From NCBI GenBank assembly GCA_017455905.1, contig JAFTLQ010000002.1:30822-94821 (forward strand): a stretch of DNA of 64,000 nucleotides. The letters are read 5' to 3'. The notes beneath the pieces were generated by a model. It was given only the letters and a program-made list of their open reading frames with translations, searched no databases and had not been told where the DNA came from. Origin of the DNA: Clostridia bacterium (GTDB lineage: Bacteria; Bacillota; Clostridia; Oscillospirales; CAG-272). Position numbers and translations under genes: made by a program. Positions 34,347 through 43,146 of this stretch are shown here, piece after piece (position 1 is the stretch's first letter; each line of letters begins with the position of its first letter).

Positions 34347-35774
34347 TTATTGTGCGACGCCGCTGGTCAACGTGACGGTGAGAACGGTGGCATCCTCCTT
34401 CGTCAGCGTATACGTGCCGTCCGCAAGGGATGGGCAGAGGAGCGCACAGGCGGTGTGCTCCGCCTTGAGTGTGACGTAGGTGCAGGGCTCACCATGTTCG
34501 TCGACCAGCGCGTAAAGGCCCGCGGATAGCGGTGCGCTCGGCGACAGGGCAGAGAGCACGTCGGAGGCCTCCAGCCCGCCGAAGGCGAGCAGCGTGCCGC
34601 CCGTGACCTCGCAGATGCCTGCCACCTTGAGTGCCGCGGCGGATGCGTCGTCCTTTGTAAGCACCTCAAGGACGAGATAGCCACCGCTGACAGACAGGTC
34701 GCCCGTGATATCCAGCGCGTCACAGTCGGTACGAAGACGGACGCGGCCGCCCGTGACAGACATGGAGCCAAGGCTCGTGCTGCCATTTTCGAGGAAGGTG
34801 CCGCGGTTGAGCTTGACCGCATCGTCGGAGGCGAGGATATCCAGCGCACCGCCTGTTACGAGCAGACGGTTTTCTGCCTTGATCCCCTTGGCCGAGCCGG
34901 TCACATCATCGAGAGCTGTGTCCGTCGGCGGATACGCGCTGTATCGGCCGGTGTAGGCGGTTACAAAGGCGGAGCTTTGAAGGATAACGTCGTGTGCCGC
35001 TTGTACGGCGTCGGCGTAGGTGTACAGATTGACGCAACCGCCGGCGAAGGTGACGTCCCCTCGCTGCTTGCCCTTGTCGGACACGTCGGTATGCTCCGTC
35101 TTGATGCCGTCCTCCGTGCGGGAGATCAAAAGAAGATCGCCCGATTCAACACAGACCGAATCGTTGCCCTTGACGGCGGTATCGGCTGCATCGATCTTGA
35201 GTGTTATGTTTTTGAATGTGACGTCGTTAGAGCTGTGTACGCCGCGGCCGCTTTGCGATGACAGGATGAGAATGCCCCGACCGGAGAAGGTGAGGTCGTC
35301 CTTTGCATATACGGCGGCGTCCTCTTGCGCGGAAAGCGCGTACGGACGGACGTCTTCCACGACGTTATAGGTGTTGGTTTCTGCCTTGACGGTCAGCTCG
35401 TCGGCGCTGTATGCGCTGATGGGTGCCCCCGCCTCGGAGCGGATATGCACGCCGTTTAAGATCAGCTTGACCTTTTCTTCCTTTGGCACGTTGACGACGA
35501 TGCAGCCGTTCAGCGTACCGCTGAGCGTGTATTCGCCGCCCTTGGTGATGGTGTACACGTCACCGTCGCGTGTGATACCGTTCTGCACGGCGGTGTTGAC
35601 GGTAAAGTCGCCATAGCTGACCGATGCTCGCTCGGGATCGGTGAGCAGCATCGCAAAGGAGTCAATGGGGTCGGGGTTTGCGGGATCCGCGGGAGGCGTC
35701 GGATCCTTACATGCGCAAAGGCAGAGAAGCGCTGCGATCAGCAGGCAGGTCAGAAAGGCTCGTACGTATTTCAT
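34347..35774 (-). CDS. carbohydrate-binding-domain lipoprotein (DUF4353)
   Basis: A 475-residue predicted lipoprotein (lipobox LLCLCAC). Residues about 60-420 are a right-handed beta-helix-like repeat of the DUF4353 family, with recurrent turns such as ITKGGEYTLSGTLNG, DDLTFSGRGILIL and TGGALDILASDDAVKL. The family is described as carbohydrate-binding and is repeatedly found with VTC-domain and DUF4956 proteins, the two genes upstream here. It is the last gene of that leftward operon, which probably concerns a surface polymer or polyphosphate; the exact role is not known. Confidence 0.8.
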   Translation of the reverse strand: MKYVRAFLTCLLIAALLCLCACKDPTPPADPANPDPIDSFAMLLTDPERASVSYGDFTVNTAVQNGITRDGDVYTITKGGEYTLSGTLNGCIVVNVPKEEKVKLILNGVHIRSEAGAPISAYSADELTVKAETNTYNVVEDVRPYALSAQEDAAVYAKDDLTFSGRGILILSSQSGRGVHSSNDVTFKNITLKIDAADTAVKGNDSVCVESGDLLLISRTEDGIKTEHTDVSDKGKQRGDVTFAGGCVNLYTYADAVQAAHDVILQSSAFVTAYTGRYSAYPPTDTALDDVTGSAKGIKAENRLLVTGGALDILASDDAVKLNRGTFLENGSTSLGSMSVTGGRVRLRTDCDALDITGDLSVSGGYLVLEVLTKDDASAAALKVAGICEVTGGTLLAFGGLEASDVLSALSPSAPLSAGLYALVDEHGEPCTYVTLKAEHTACALLCPSLADGTYTLTKEDATVLTVTLTSGVAQ

Positions 35775-35786
35775 AGCATATCGGTA

Positions 35787-36482
35787 TTACAGGTCGGGTG
35801 TGGCGGACTCGCGCAGGGAGATCGCTACCTCCAGATTGCCGTTACGGCAACGGATAGCATCCAACATCTCCTTTTCCCTTTTCGCATCCTTGAGAGTGAT
35901 GTCGTAGGAGAGCTTATAGAGACTTCCCATGTTGGACGTCTTGACCTTGACGAGCACGTGCGAGGTGGTGTAGGTGGCAAAGATATCGTCGAAGATGGAG
36001 GAATAGTCGAGATCCTCGGGAATGGTCACGCGCAGCGCCTTATCAAGCTTTTCCTTTTTATCAAGCAGCGTGGCAAGATAGCTGTACAGGACCATGATCG
36101 CCGAGAGAAGCACCGAGAAGAGCACGGCGTAGGCGAGAAAGCCCATACCGCAGATAAGGCCGGCGCCCATAGCGAGGAAGATGCTGACGATCTCCTTGGC
36201 CGTACCGGGTTGCGAGCGGAAGCGTACCAAACTGAAGGCACCCGCTACGGCGACACCGGCACCGATGTTGCCGTTGACCATCATGATGACGACACAAACG
36301 ACGGAGGGAATGATCGCCAGCGTAACGAGAAAGCTCTTGGTATAGTTGGTGCGGTAGGTGTAAACGAAGGCCAGAAGCAGACCAATGGCGAGCGATGTGC
36401 CGACGCAGGCGAGAAAATCGCCGACGGACACGGCGGAAGCAACGCCTTGGCTGAAAAGCCCCTGAAACAGTGTGTCAAGCAT
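35787..36482 (-). CDS. DUF4956 membrane protein
   Basis: A 231-residue protein with four helices in the first 150 residues and a soluble C-terminal domain. The loop GAGVAVAGAFSLVRFRSQPGTAKEIV is split here as GAFSLVRFRSQPG, a conserved landmark of DUF4956. ATG 36482 is chosen for its AAAGGAG; it overlaps the VTC gene by eight bases. DUF4956 proteins usually accompany VTC-domain proteins and may form the membrane partner of a polymerase. Function is inferred from association. Confidence 0.82.
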   Translation of the reverse strand: MLDTLFQGLFSQGVASAVSVGDFLACVGTSLAIGLLLAFVYTYRTNYTKSFLVTLAIIPSVVCVVIMMVNGNIGAGVAVAGAFSLVRFRSQPGTAKEIVSIFLAMGAGLICGMGFLAYAVLFSVLLSAIMVLYSYLATLLDKKEKLDKALRVTIPEDLDYSSIFDDIFATYTTSHVLVKVKTSNMGSLYKLSYDITLKDAKREKEMLDAIRCRNGNLEVAISLRESATPDL

Positions 36483-37239
36483 AAGCCGGATCTCCTTTAG
36501 TGTGTGATGTGTTGGTTTGTGTCTTGCATATGGAAACGGCGCTTTCGCCGCGTGTGAGCATATCCAGGTACGCTCGGCCGTATTTTGAAAAGGATGTGCG
36601 GTATATATGCTCATCCGTCAGCACGCGTACCATCCAAAGCGGGATGGCTCCGGGCGCCTTGAGCTCCATCAGCACGAGCCCGTCCTCCAGGATGGGACGC
36701 CCGTCCGTTCCTGCATTCATTTGCAGGCGATCGGTGCGATAACGGATGGTATCGTCAAAGGTGACGCGAAAGTCTGTGCCGTCCGTTGCGTAGTAGGCCT
36801 CTCGCTCGTACGATAGGAAGACGGCCGGGTGCAGCGTTTCGTAGAAATCGCGGACGTAACGGATCTCGCGGGCGATCTGCGTGTCGAGAGGGAAGGGGGC
36901 GTTTGGTAACAGAGCCGCGTTTGCTACGCGGAAGGGTAGCGTCAGACGCCGCTTGTATACCACCGATTGATATTTCTTTTTGAGCTCAACGAATACCGTA
37001 TCATCCTCGCCGGCCTCCCCATAGCTCCGTACACGCAGCTTTTCCTTGTAGACTGGCTTTTCGATAGAGGAACGGATCAGTCGGAAGGTGTCCGTGTCGT
37101 AATAGACGTTGCGGATCGAGGAGCGTCCGTATTTGTCAAGGCGCATATGGGGATCCATCGCCCGCAGCACCGCCTCCTTCTGCTGCTGTGTGAGAAGGTA
37201 TTTGAGCTCGTACCGTTTGAAGGTCGTTTGTATGTTCAT
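36475..37239 (-). CDS. VTC-domain polyphosphate polymerase-like protein
   Basis: A 254-residue protein with a single VTC tunnel domain: the N-terminal FKRYELKYLLT, the basic triphosphate contacts EKLRVRSYG and VFVELKKKYQ, and the acidic ELKAP strand near the C-terminus. VTC domains in yeast make polyphosphate from ATP; bacterial versions are less well studied. It is first in the operon VTC-DUF4956-DUF4353, about 140 nt downstream of its promoter. Confidence 0.85.
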   Translation of the reverse strand: MNIQTTFKRYELKYLLTQQQKEAVLRAMDPHMRLDKYGRSSIRNVYYDTDTFRLIRSSIEKPVYKEKLRVRSYGEAGEDDTVFVELKKKYQSVVYKRRLTLPFRVANAALLPNAPFPLDTQIAREIRYVRDFYETLHPAVFLSYEREAYYATDGTDFRVTFDDTIRYRTDRLQMNAGTDGRPILEDGLVLMELKAPGAIPLWMVRVLTDEHIYRTSFSKYGRAYLDMLTRGESAVSICKTQTNTSHTKGDPAYA

Positions 37240-37380
37240 GCCTTATCCTCACCTGATTGTTGTACGGGCTTGCCGTCGGCTTCGTTGCCTGTAGGGCTCC
37301 CGTGTATGGCCGCCAAAGGCGGTGCGTGTCCGTATAGCAGTATAACGGGCGAAGGTTAAAAGATTTTAAAGGTCCCCTAT

Positions 37381-37410
37381 ATTATAGCACATTTTGCCGA
37401 GGTTTGTCAA
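37381..37410 (-). promoter_or_regulatory. promoter of the VTC operon
   Basis: Minus-strand TTGACA (37405-37410), 18 bp, TATAAT (37381-37386). The gap 37240-37609 holds this promoter, its 140-nt leader and the divergent promoter at 37537; I see no gene in it. Confidence 0.83.
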
Positions 37411-37536
37411 GACATTTGCGTGCGAAGGGGCGACCCATATGCGCGTCGCGAACCCGATGCGGTACAAGGGCTTTCTCGCGTTGGTGGAAAATCATGAAAA
37501 ATAGGGGGAATACCACTCGAAAATACATACTTTTTG

Positions 37537-37565
37537 TTGACAAATGATGAAACGTATGCTACAAT
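37537..37565 (+). promoter_or_regulatory. promoter of the small membrane protein gene
   Basis: TTGACA (37537-37542), 17 bp, TACAAT (37560-37565). Confidence 0.85.
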
Positions 37566-37609
37566 AGATATATCCATACCTATGTCCGAAATGGCAAAAG
37601 GAGATCTCT

Positions 37610-38023
37610 ATGGCTATCGTACGTATACTTCTGCATCTGCAAATGACCCTTGGCATGATCATCACCGAGGAGCCGATCCTTCTGTACGGTGTTCCTGCGC
37701 TGTTTGCCCTTGTCTTGGTTATCATAGTTCTTCGCCTGATCTTATCGCGCAGACGTAAGCGTAAGACCGCCCGTCAGGCAGCAGAGATCGCTGTGCCCGC
37801 TCCTGCAACGGTCGAAGAGGTGTGCGAGGCTGAGGCGCCGTCGGAGCCTACCCCCGTCGTTGCGTGCGAGCCTGAGGCAGAGCCACTTCCCGAGAGGGAG
37901 CCTGTACCGATGCCCGACATCGTCGGCGGCGAGCATGCCGTGGTCGATATGTGTCCGACCGATGCCGTCGAGCACGACGGAAAGCTATGCTTATATTTTG
38001 ATCTGCAGGTCCGTATCGATTAA
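37610..38023 (+). CDS. small membrane-anchored protein of unknown function
   Basis: A 137-residue protein: one hydrophobic helix at about residues 24-46, a basic stop-transfer stretch (RRRKRKTAR), and an acidic Pro/Glu-rich cytoplasmic tail (about 60-115) ending in a short folded-looking segment. No family is recognised. AAAAGGAGAT precedes ATG 37610, and a hairpin follows the stop, so it is probably monocistronic. Confidence 0.65.
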   Translation: MAIVRILLHLQMTLGMIITEEPILLYGVPALFALVLVIIVLRLILSRRRKRKTARQAAEIAVPAPATVEEVCEAEAPSEPTPVVACEPEAEPLPEREPVPMPDIVGGEHAVVDMCPTDAVEHDGKLCLYFDLQVRID

Positions 38024-38049
38024 TTTGTAAACATATATATTCAAAAAGC

Positions 38050-38092
38050 ATACATTTCGGTGTCTGTGCATTCACGGGCACCGAAATGTTCG
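38050..38092 (+). terminator. hairpin after the small membrane protein gene
   Basis: CATTTCGGTG and CACCGAAATG pair around a 16-nt loop and are followed by TTCGTTTG. The short, broken T run makes it a weak terminator candidate. Confidence 0.5.
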
Positions 38093-38122
38093 TTTGAACA
38101 AAAGATGATAAAAGGAGCCTTC

Positions 38123-38989
38123 ATGCAAGTCATCGAACAACAAACATTTCCCGAGGAGCGTGCGCTGTACCGCTTGTCGGATGCCCATGTTCTGTACAGC
38201 ACCTTTGAAACGGGCGAGTCTCCGATCAAGGAAGCGCATGACGCCTCGTTTGAGCATTGTCTTTTTAAATGGCGCTATCCCGTGTGGTACAGCCAGCGCA
38301 TCGACCTTGCCCATTGTACCATCTACGCCGACGCTCGTGCGGGCGTTTGGTACTGCGAGGACGTTCGTATTACCGACAGCTCGATCGCTGCGCCGAAATG
38401 CATTCGCCGCTGCAAAAACACGACGCTGTCGCACGTGTCGATCCCTAACGGTGTAGAGACCTGCTGGCACTGTGACGGGCTGGATATGCACGACGTTTCG
38501 ATCGTTGGCGATTATTTCTGCATGAACAGCGAGAACATTCGTATCGACGGGCTGGAGCTGACGGGTAAATATTCCTTTGACGGCGTTCGTCACGTCGATA
38601 TTTGCAACGCCCATATGGTCACCAAGGACGCCTTTTGGAACAGCGAGGACGTGTACGTGCGTGATTCGGTCATCCTCGGTGAGTACATTGGCTGGAATTC
38701 CAAGAACATCACCTTTGAAAACTGCGTCATCGACAGCTTGCAGGGGCTTTGCTACATAGACGGCATCCGTTTGATCAATTGCCGTCTGGTCAATACATCC
38801 TTTGCCTTTGAATATTCTGTGGTCGACGCGACCGTGCACGGCCGAATCGACAGTGTTTTTAATCCGACGGGCGGCCGCATTGAGGCGGACGCGATCGGAG
38901 AGCTTATCATGGAAAAGGATAAGGCGACCGAGGGCTCGGTCGATATCCTCGCACAGGTCGAGCGTCGCTCCGACAAGCCGACCTGGTGA
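38123..38989 (+). CDS. DUF3737 family protein
   Basis: A 288-residue soluble protein made of short repeating beta-helix turns, as in DUF3737: WRYPVWYSQRIDLAHCTIY, then WYCEDVRI, WHCDGLDMHDV, FWNSEDVYVRDS and GWNSKNITFENC. Tryptophan and cysteine recur at equivalent turn positions. The upstream part of the open frame is not family-like, and AAAGGAG sits before ATG 38123. The biochemical role of DUF3737 is unknown; the fold suggests binding of a carbohydrate or nucleotide-sugar, which is only a guess. Confidence 0.82.
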   Translation: MQVIEQQTFPEERALYRLSDAHVLYSTFETGESPIKEAHDASFEHCLFKWRYPVWYSQRIDLAHCTIYADARAGVWYCEDVRITDSSIAAPKCIRRCKNTTLSHVSIPNGVETCWHCDGLDMHDVSIVGDYFCMNSENIRIDGLELTGKYSFDGVRHVDICNAHMVTKDAFWNSEDVYVRDSVILGEYIGWNSKNITFENCVIDSLQGLCYIDGIRLINCRLVNTSFAFEYSVVDATVHGRIDSVFNPTGGRIEADAIGELIMEKDKATEGSVDILAQVERRSDKPTW

Positions 38990-39039
38990 TCGACCGCAAG
39001 CTAATCGGGTGATCAAACAGTAAACAATGGGAGGGACGT

Positions 39040-40485
39040 ATGGCAGGTACCGATGCACAGGTGCATAGCGGACATCGACAGCGTATGCGGGATAAGTTTA
39101 TCCGCCACGGTGCCGACGTGTTTGATACGCACGAGCTCTTGGAAATGCTTTTATATTATGTCATCCCGTATAAGGATACCAATCCGATCGCACACCGCCT
39201 GTTGGAACGCTTTTCCACGCTGGAGGGCGTCTTCCTCGCAGAGGTCGGGCAGCTGTGCGAGGTCAGCGGGATCGGAGAGGAAGCGGCGCGCTTTCTCCGT
39301 TCCGTCGGCCAAAACGGCAATGACGGTCTCTTTATCTGTGAGGAAGGCGAGGCCTTCAACGATTACGAGCGCGTCGGCTCGTATCTGCGCTCCGTATATC
39401 AGCGAACGGACGACAAGCAGGTCTATCTGATCCTTCTTGACAACCGTATGCGCTTTTTGGCTATCGAGCCTATGGGCGACGAGCCGTTTTCCGTCGTTGC
39501 CCGTCATGCACAGCCCTTTGTCAAGCAGGCGCTGTTATCCTCGGCGGCCGTGGTCATTGTGGCCCATACGCATCCGTACGGGCCTCTGTTCCTGACGCCG
39601 GAGGAGCGTGCGACCGACGCCGTGCTGAAGGAAAACTTCGCCAGAGCCGGTATCGCCTACGCCGAGCATTATCTGTTTTGCGGAGATTCCTATATCGGTT
39701 GCCTGTCCCATGAGGACATCCGTTTCCGTCAGTACGAGGCACTTGAGGAATTCAAGCGCAGCCGTCTGTGCGCCTCGCACACGCAGGAGGCAACGGACGC
39801 CTCCGACGCGCGGCCGGGTCCTCTCTTTGAGGACGCGCGTGCATTTCTGTCGCGGATGCTGTCCTCCGTTTGCGCCAAGGGACGCTTGGACGCGACGGTT
39901 GAAGCACTGTTCCGCCGCTATGGACTTGTGCGTCGAATATTGGAGTCGGATATCACCTCCCTGATGGACGTCGAAGCCGTAACGCCTGCCCTTGCTGTGT
40001 ATATCAAGCTACTCGTGGCCATGACGGCCCGTCGCGTGACCGACGGCTTTACGTTCGGTCAGCTGCAGAGCACGGAGGATATCCGTCGGTATTTCATTTA
40101 CCGTATGTACGGCGCGGATGTCGAACGCGTTTACATGATGATGCTGGATGAGCAGGGGGCGCCGATCGCATGTCCGTGTGTATCGGAGGGTGCGGTCAAC
40201 TCCTCGGGCATCACGCCCCGCCGCTTCCTTGAGATCGCGGTACGTGCCGGTGCGCACAGCGTTCTTCTGGCACACAATCACCCGGGCGGAAGCGCCACCG
40301 CCTCGGACGAGGATCACCGTGCAACACAGATGCTGCAAGCGGCGTTCCAGTCGGCCGGCATCCGTCTGCGCGACCATATGGTCGTCGCCGGCAACACGTG
40401 CATCTCCATGGCGGAGTCGTCGTCGGGCCTGCTCGACGAGCAGTACAGCTTCCGCTTTGCCCAAGAGCCCGATCCATCGTGCTAA
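39040..40485 (+). CDS. tandem RadC (JAB/MPN) domain protein
   Basis: A 481-residue protein that is two RadC-like units in one chain. Unit 1 (about 1-235) has HhH-like DTHELLEMLLYYV and a JAMM-like HTHPYG at 176-181, but the following S-x2-D is T-x2-E, so metal binding is doubtful. Unit 2 (about 260-475) has HNHPGG at 412-417 followed by S-x2-D and looks intact. RadC proteins are single-unit (about 225 residues) in most bacteria and of uncertain function despite the name. The ribosome site is GGGAGGGA; a strong terminator follows. Confidence 0.85.
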   Translation: MAGTDAQVHSGHRQRMRDKFIRHGADVFDTHELLEMLLYYVIPYKDTNPIAHRLLERFSTLEGVFLAEVGQLCEVSGIGEEAARFLRSVGQNGNDGLFICEEGEAFNDYERVGSYLRSVYQRTDDKQVYLILLDNRMRFLAIEPMGDEPFSVVARHAQPFVKQALLSSAAVVIVAHTHPYGPLFLTPEERATDAVLKENFARAGIAYAEHYLFCGDSYIGCLSHEDIRFRQYEALEEFKRSRLCASHTQEATDASDARPGPLFEDARAFLSRMLSSVCAKGRLDATVEALFRRYGLVRRILESDITSLMDVEAVTPALAVYIKLLVAMTARRVTDGFTFGQLQSTEDIRRYFIYRMYGADVERVYMMMLDEQGAPIACPCVSEGAVNSSGITPRRFLEIAVRAGAHSVLLAHNHPGGSATASDEDHRATQMLQAAFQSAGIRLRDHMVVAGNTCISMAESSSGLLDEQYSFRFAQEPDPSC

Positions 40486-40495
40486 TACACCAACC

Positions 40496-40548
40496 CATAC
40501 GGAAAAACCGACAGTCTCGCGTCAAGCGAGCCTGTCGGTTTTTTCGTA
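40496..40548. terminator. terminator between radC-like gene and pepT
   Basis: CATACGGAAAAACCGACAG and CTGTCGGTTTTTTCGTATG form a long stem. It ends two converging genes. Confidence 0.9.
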
Positions 40549-40592
40549 TGGCAGCTTTTACATGAGGGGGGCCTCTCCTGTGCGCGGATAGC

Positions 40593-41813
40593 TTACGCCT
40601 TGGCGTACAGGGTGACCAGACGCACGAGGATGTCCGTGGCGATATCCATGCCCTCGACGGTGATATGCTCGTACGGGCCGTGGAAGGCGTAGCCGCCGGT
40701 GCCAAGGTTGGGGCAGGGAAGTCCCATAAAGCTCAGGCGTGCGCCGTCGGTGCCGCCGCGGATGGCCTCGACCGTGGGGGTGACGCCCGCCTCCTCGGAG
40801 GCGCGCTTGGCGTTCTCAATGAGGTGCATATGCGGACGGATCTGCTCCAGCATATTGCGGTAGGAATCCGTGACCGTCAGCTCGACCGTTCCCTCACCGT
40901 ACAGGTGGTTGATGTGATCGGCTATGCGGCGAAGCGTTGCCTTGCGCGCCTCAAAGAGGGTCGCGTCGTGATCGCGCACGATATAGGAGAGCGTGGCACG
41001 CTCGACCGTTCCTTGCATCTCGGTCAGGTGATAGAAGCCCTCGTAGCCCTCGGTGTGGGCAGGGGCATCCAGCGCAGGCAGAAGGCTGTGCAGATGCATG
41101 GCGACAAGGGAGGCGTTGCGCATCGTGTCCTTGGCAGAGCCGGGATGAACGCCGATACCGTGCACGGTGAAGCGTGCCGAGGCGGCGTTGAAGTTTTCGT
41201 ATTCGATGCCACCCTCCGCACCACCGTCGACGGTGTAGGCGAAGTCGGCGTCAAAGTCGGCGACGTTGAAGTGGTCGGCGCCCTCGCCGATCTCCTCATC
41301 GGGCGTAAAGGCGACACGGATCGCCCCGTGCGGGATGCCCTCGTCTCTCAGCCGCTCGACCATCGTGAGGATCTCGGCGATCCCCGCCTTGTCATCCGCA
41401 CCGAGAAGCGTGTGTCCGTCGGTCGTGATGAGGGTGCGGCCGACCAGGCGGGACAAATGCGGAAACATCGTCGGGCTGAGGGTACGTCCGCTGTCGCCGA
41501 GAGGAATATCGGTGCCGTCGTAGCTTGGCACGAGCTGCGGTCGGACAGGCGTGTCGGCACAGTCGGGCGAGGTGTCCATATGCGCGATAAAGCCGAGCTT
41601 TGGCGCCTCCTCATAGCCCTTGGTGGGCGTGATATCGGCATACACGTAGCCGTGCTCGCAAAGACGGACGCGCTGTGCGCCAAGTGCCGTCAGCTCCTGC
41701 GTCAGCTGACGCGCCAGCGTCCATTGCTTGTCGGTGCTGGGGTGCGTGCCCGAGGTCGGCGAGCTGGACGTGGGTACCTTTGCGTATGTCAAAAAACGCT
41801 GATAGGCTTTCAT
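40593..41813 (-). CDS. pepT: peptidase T (tripeptide aminopeptidase)
   Basis: Cytoplasmic M20-family dinuclear zinc peptidase that removes the N-terminal residue of tripeptides; 406 residues, usual length. Metal ligands lie in GFIAHMDTSPD, LLGADDKAGIAE (bridging Asp), FTPDEEIGEG (catalytic Glu), TVDGG and the C-terminal GPYEH. TACGGAGGAT precedes the start. It is separated from potD by a hairpin region and may be read from its own or the pot promoter. Confidence 0.94.
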   Translation of the reverse strand: MKAYQRFLTYAKVPTSSSPTSGTHPSTDKQWTLARQLTQELTALGAQRVRLCEHGYVYADITPTKGYEEAPKLGFIAHMDTSPDCADTPVRPQLVPSYDGTDIPLGDSGRTLSPTMFPHLSRLVGRTLITTDGHTLLGADDKAGIAEILTMVERLRDEGIPHGAIRVAFTPDEEIGEGADHFNVADFDADFAYTVDGGAEGGIEYENFNAASARFTVHGIGVHPGSAKDTMRNASLVAMHLHSLLPALDAPAHTEGYEGFYHLTEMQGTVERATLSYIVRDHDATLFEARKATLRRIADHINHLYGEGTVELTVTDSYRNMLEQIRPHMHLIENAKRASEEAGVTPTVEAIRGGTDGARLSFMGLPCPNLGTGGYAFHGPYEHITVEGMDIATDILVRLVTLYAKA

Positions 41814-41830
41814 AAGATCCTCCGTAACGT

Positions 41831-41860
41831 TGGGGCTGTCCGTAATGAATGGACAGCCCC
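41831..41860. repeat. GC-rich hairpin between potD and pepT
   Basis: GGGGCTGTCC and GGACAGCCCC pair around a 9-nt loop. No T run follows on either strand, so it may be a processing or stability element. A similar GGGGCTGTC hairpin occurs at 51583-51622. Confidence 0.5.
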
Positions 41861-41871
41861 GTGGTGTTATA

Positions 41872-43146
41872 TTACTTCTTTTTGCGATAGTGACGGCTGC
41901 GCGTGCGGCGACGAACGGTCGTCACGATACCAAACGACAGCACGCCAACAACAATGAGCGCACTTGCGATATGGACCCACGGCTCAATGGCGCTTTCGGC
42001 CTTCAGGCTTTCCCACAGATCGTTGACCATGTTTTGCGTTTCCTGATCAAAGCTGTGATAATATGGGTCAAAATCATACACATTGTTTGCATTTTCGTTG
42101 TTATACAGGATGTCGTATCCGTCACCGAGCTCTTCCTTGTAGGCGTCGTTGTCTTTGACAAGCGTATTGGGAGACGCGTATCCGATATACAGGGCGTTGG
42201 CAATCGCCGCTTCCTCGGAGAGCATAAAGTTGATGTATTCGCGTGCCATGGCCAGCACCTCGGGCGAGCGATTCTCGTCCTTCGGGATACACATGGCGTC
42301 AACGAAAATGTTGGTGCCCTCCTTGGGGTAGTAGAAGGCCAGCGCATCGTTGTCCTCGGACATGATGAGATAGTCGCCGGCATAGTACGGGGCTACGGCG
42401 GCGGAGCCGCTGATCATTTTGTTGAAGATCTCGTCGCTGACGTAGGCCTGCACGTAGGGCTTCTGCTCCATGAGCAGATCAAGTGCTGCCTGCCAATCGT
42501 CGGGATCGGTGGAGTTGATATCGATGTTCTTATAGTACATCGCCGAGCCAAAGCCGTCGCGTGGGTTGTTGAACTGCAGGATCTTACCCTTGTACGCTTC
42601 GTTCCAGAGCAGCCCCCAGCTTTCCTCGGCGGCATCGGCCGCATCGACCATCGTCGTGTTGTAGATGATGCCGACCATGCCGTAGGTGTAGGGAACGGAA
42701 TAGAGGTTATCGGGATCGTAATAGGGATGCTTGAAGCTGTCCTCGATGTATTGGAAGTTGTCCACCGTCTCCTCGGGGTACAGCGGCTCAAGCATGCCGC
42801 TCTGCGCCAGCTTTTGCACCATGTAGTCCGAGGGAATGATGACGTCGTAGGTGCCCGCACCGCTGACGATCTTGCTGTACATATCCTCGTTGGTCGCGTA
42901 GGTGGTGTATACGACCTTGACGTTGATACGTACGCCATAGCGCTCGTAATACAGCGCCTCGTAATAGTCCTCAAAGGCCGCGTTGGTGTCAAAGGAGCCA
43001 AGGGAGCCGTCGGAGATGTATTCGCCCCAGTTGTAGACCTTGAGCGTCAGGGTCTGTCCGTCCGCGACGGTTTCCTCCTTGTCGCCGCAGGCCGTCAGTG
43101 CTCCGACACACAGAAGGAGGAGCAAAAGCAAAAGCCATTTTTTCAT
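41872..43146 (-). CDS. potD: spermidine/putrescine ABC transporter substrate-binding protein
   Basis: Extracytoplasmic polyamine receptor, 424 residues, of the PotD/PotF family. The lipobox LTAC with Cys20 predicts a lipid anchor. Landmarks are VYNWGEYISDGSL near the N-terminus and the PYTYGMVGI segment. A second membrane helix lies at the C-terminus (about 397-417) with a very basic tail, so the receptor may be tethered at both ends. Last gene of potABCD. Confidence 0.9.
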   Translation of the reverse strand: MKKWLLLLLLLLCVGALTACGDKEETVADGQTLTLKVYNWGEYISDGSLGSFDTNAAFEDYYEALYYERYGVRINVKVVYTTYATNEDMYSKIVSGAGTYDVIIPSDYMVQKLAQSGMLEPLYPEETVDNFQYIEDSFKHPYYDPDNLYSVPYTYGMVGIIYNTTMVDAADAAEESWGLLWNEAYKGKILQFNNPRDGFGSAMYYKNIDINSTDPDDWQAALDLLMEQKPYVQAYVSDEIFNKMISGSAAVAPYYAGDYLIMSEDNDALAFYYPKEGTNIFVDAMCIPKDENRSPEVLAMAREYINFMLSEEAAIANALYIGYASPNTLVKDNDAYKEELGDGYDILYNNENANNVYDFDPYYHSFDQETQNMVNDLWESLKAESAIEPWVHIASALIVVGVLSFGIVTTVRRRTRSRHYRKKK

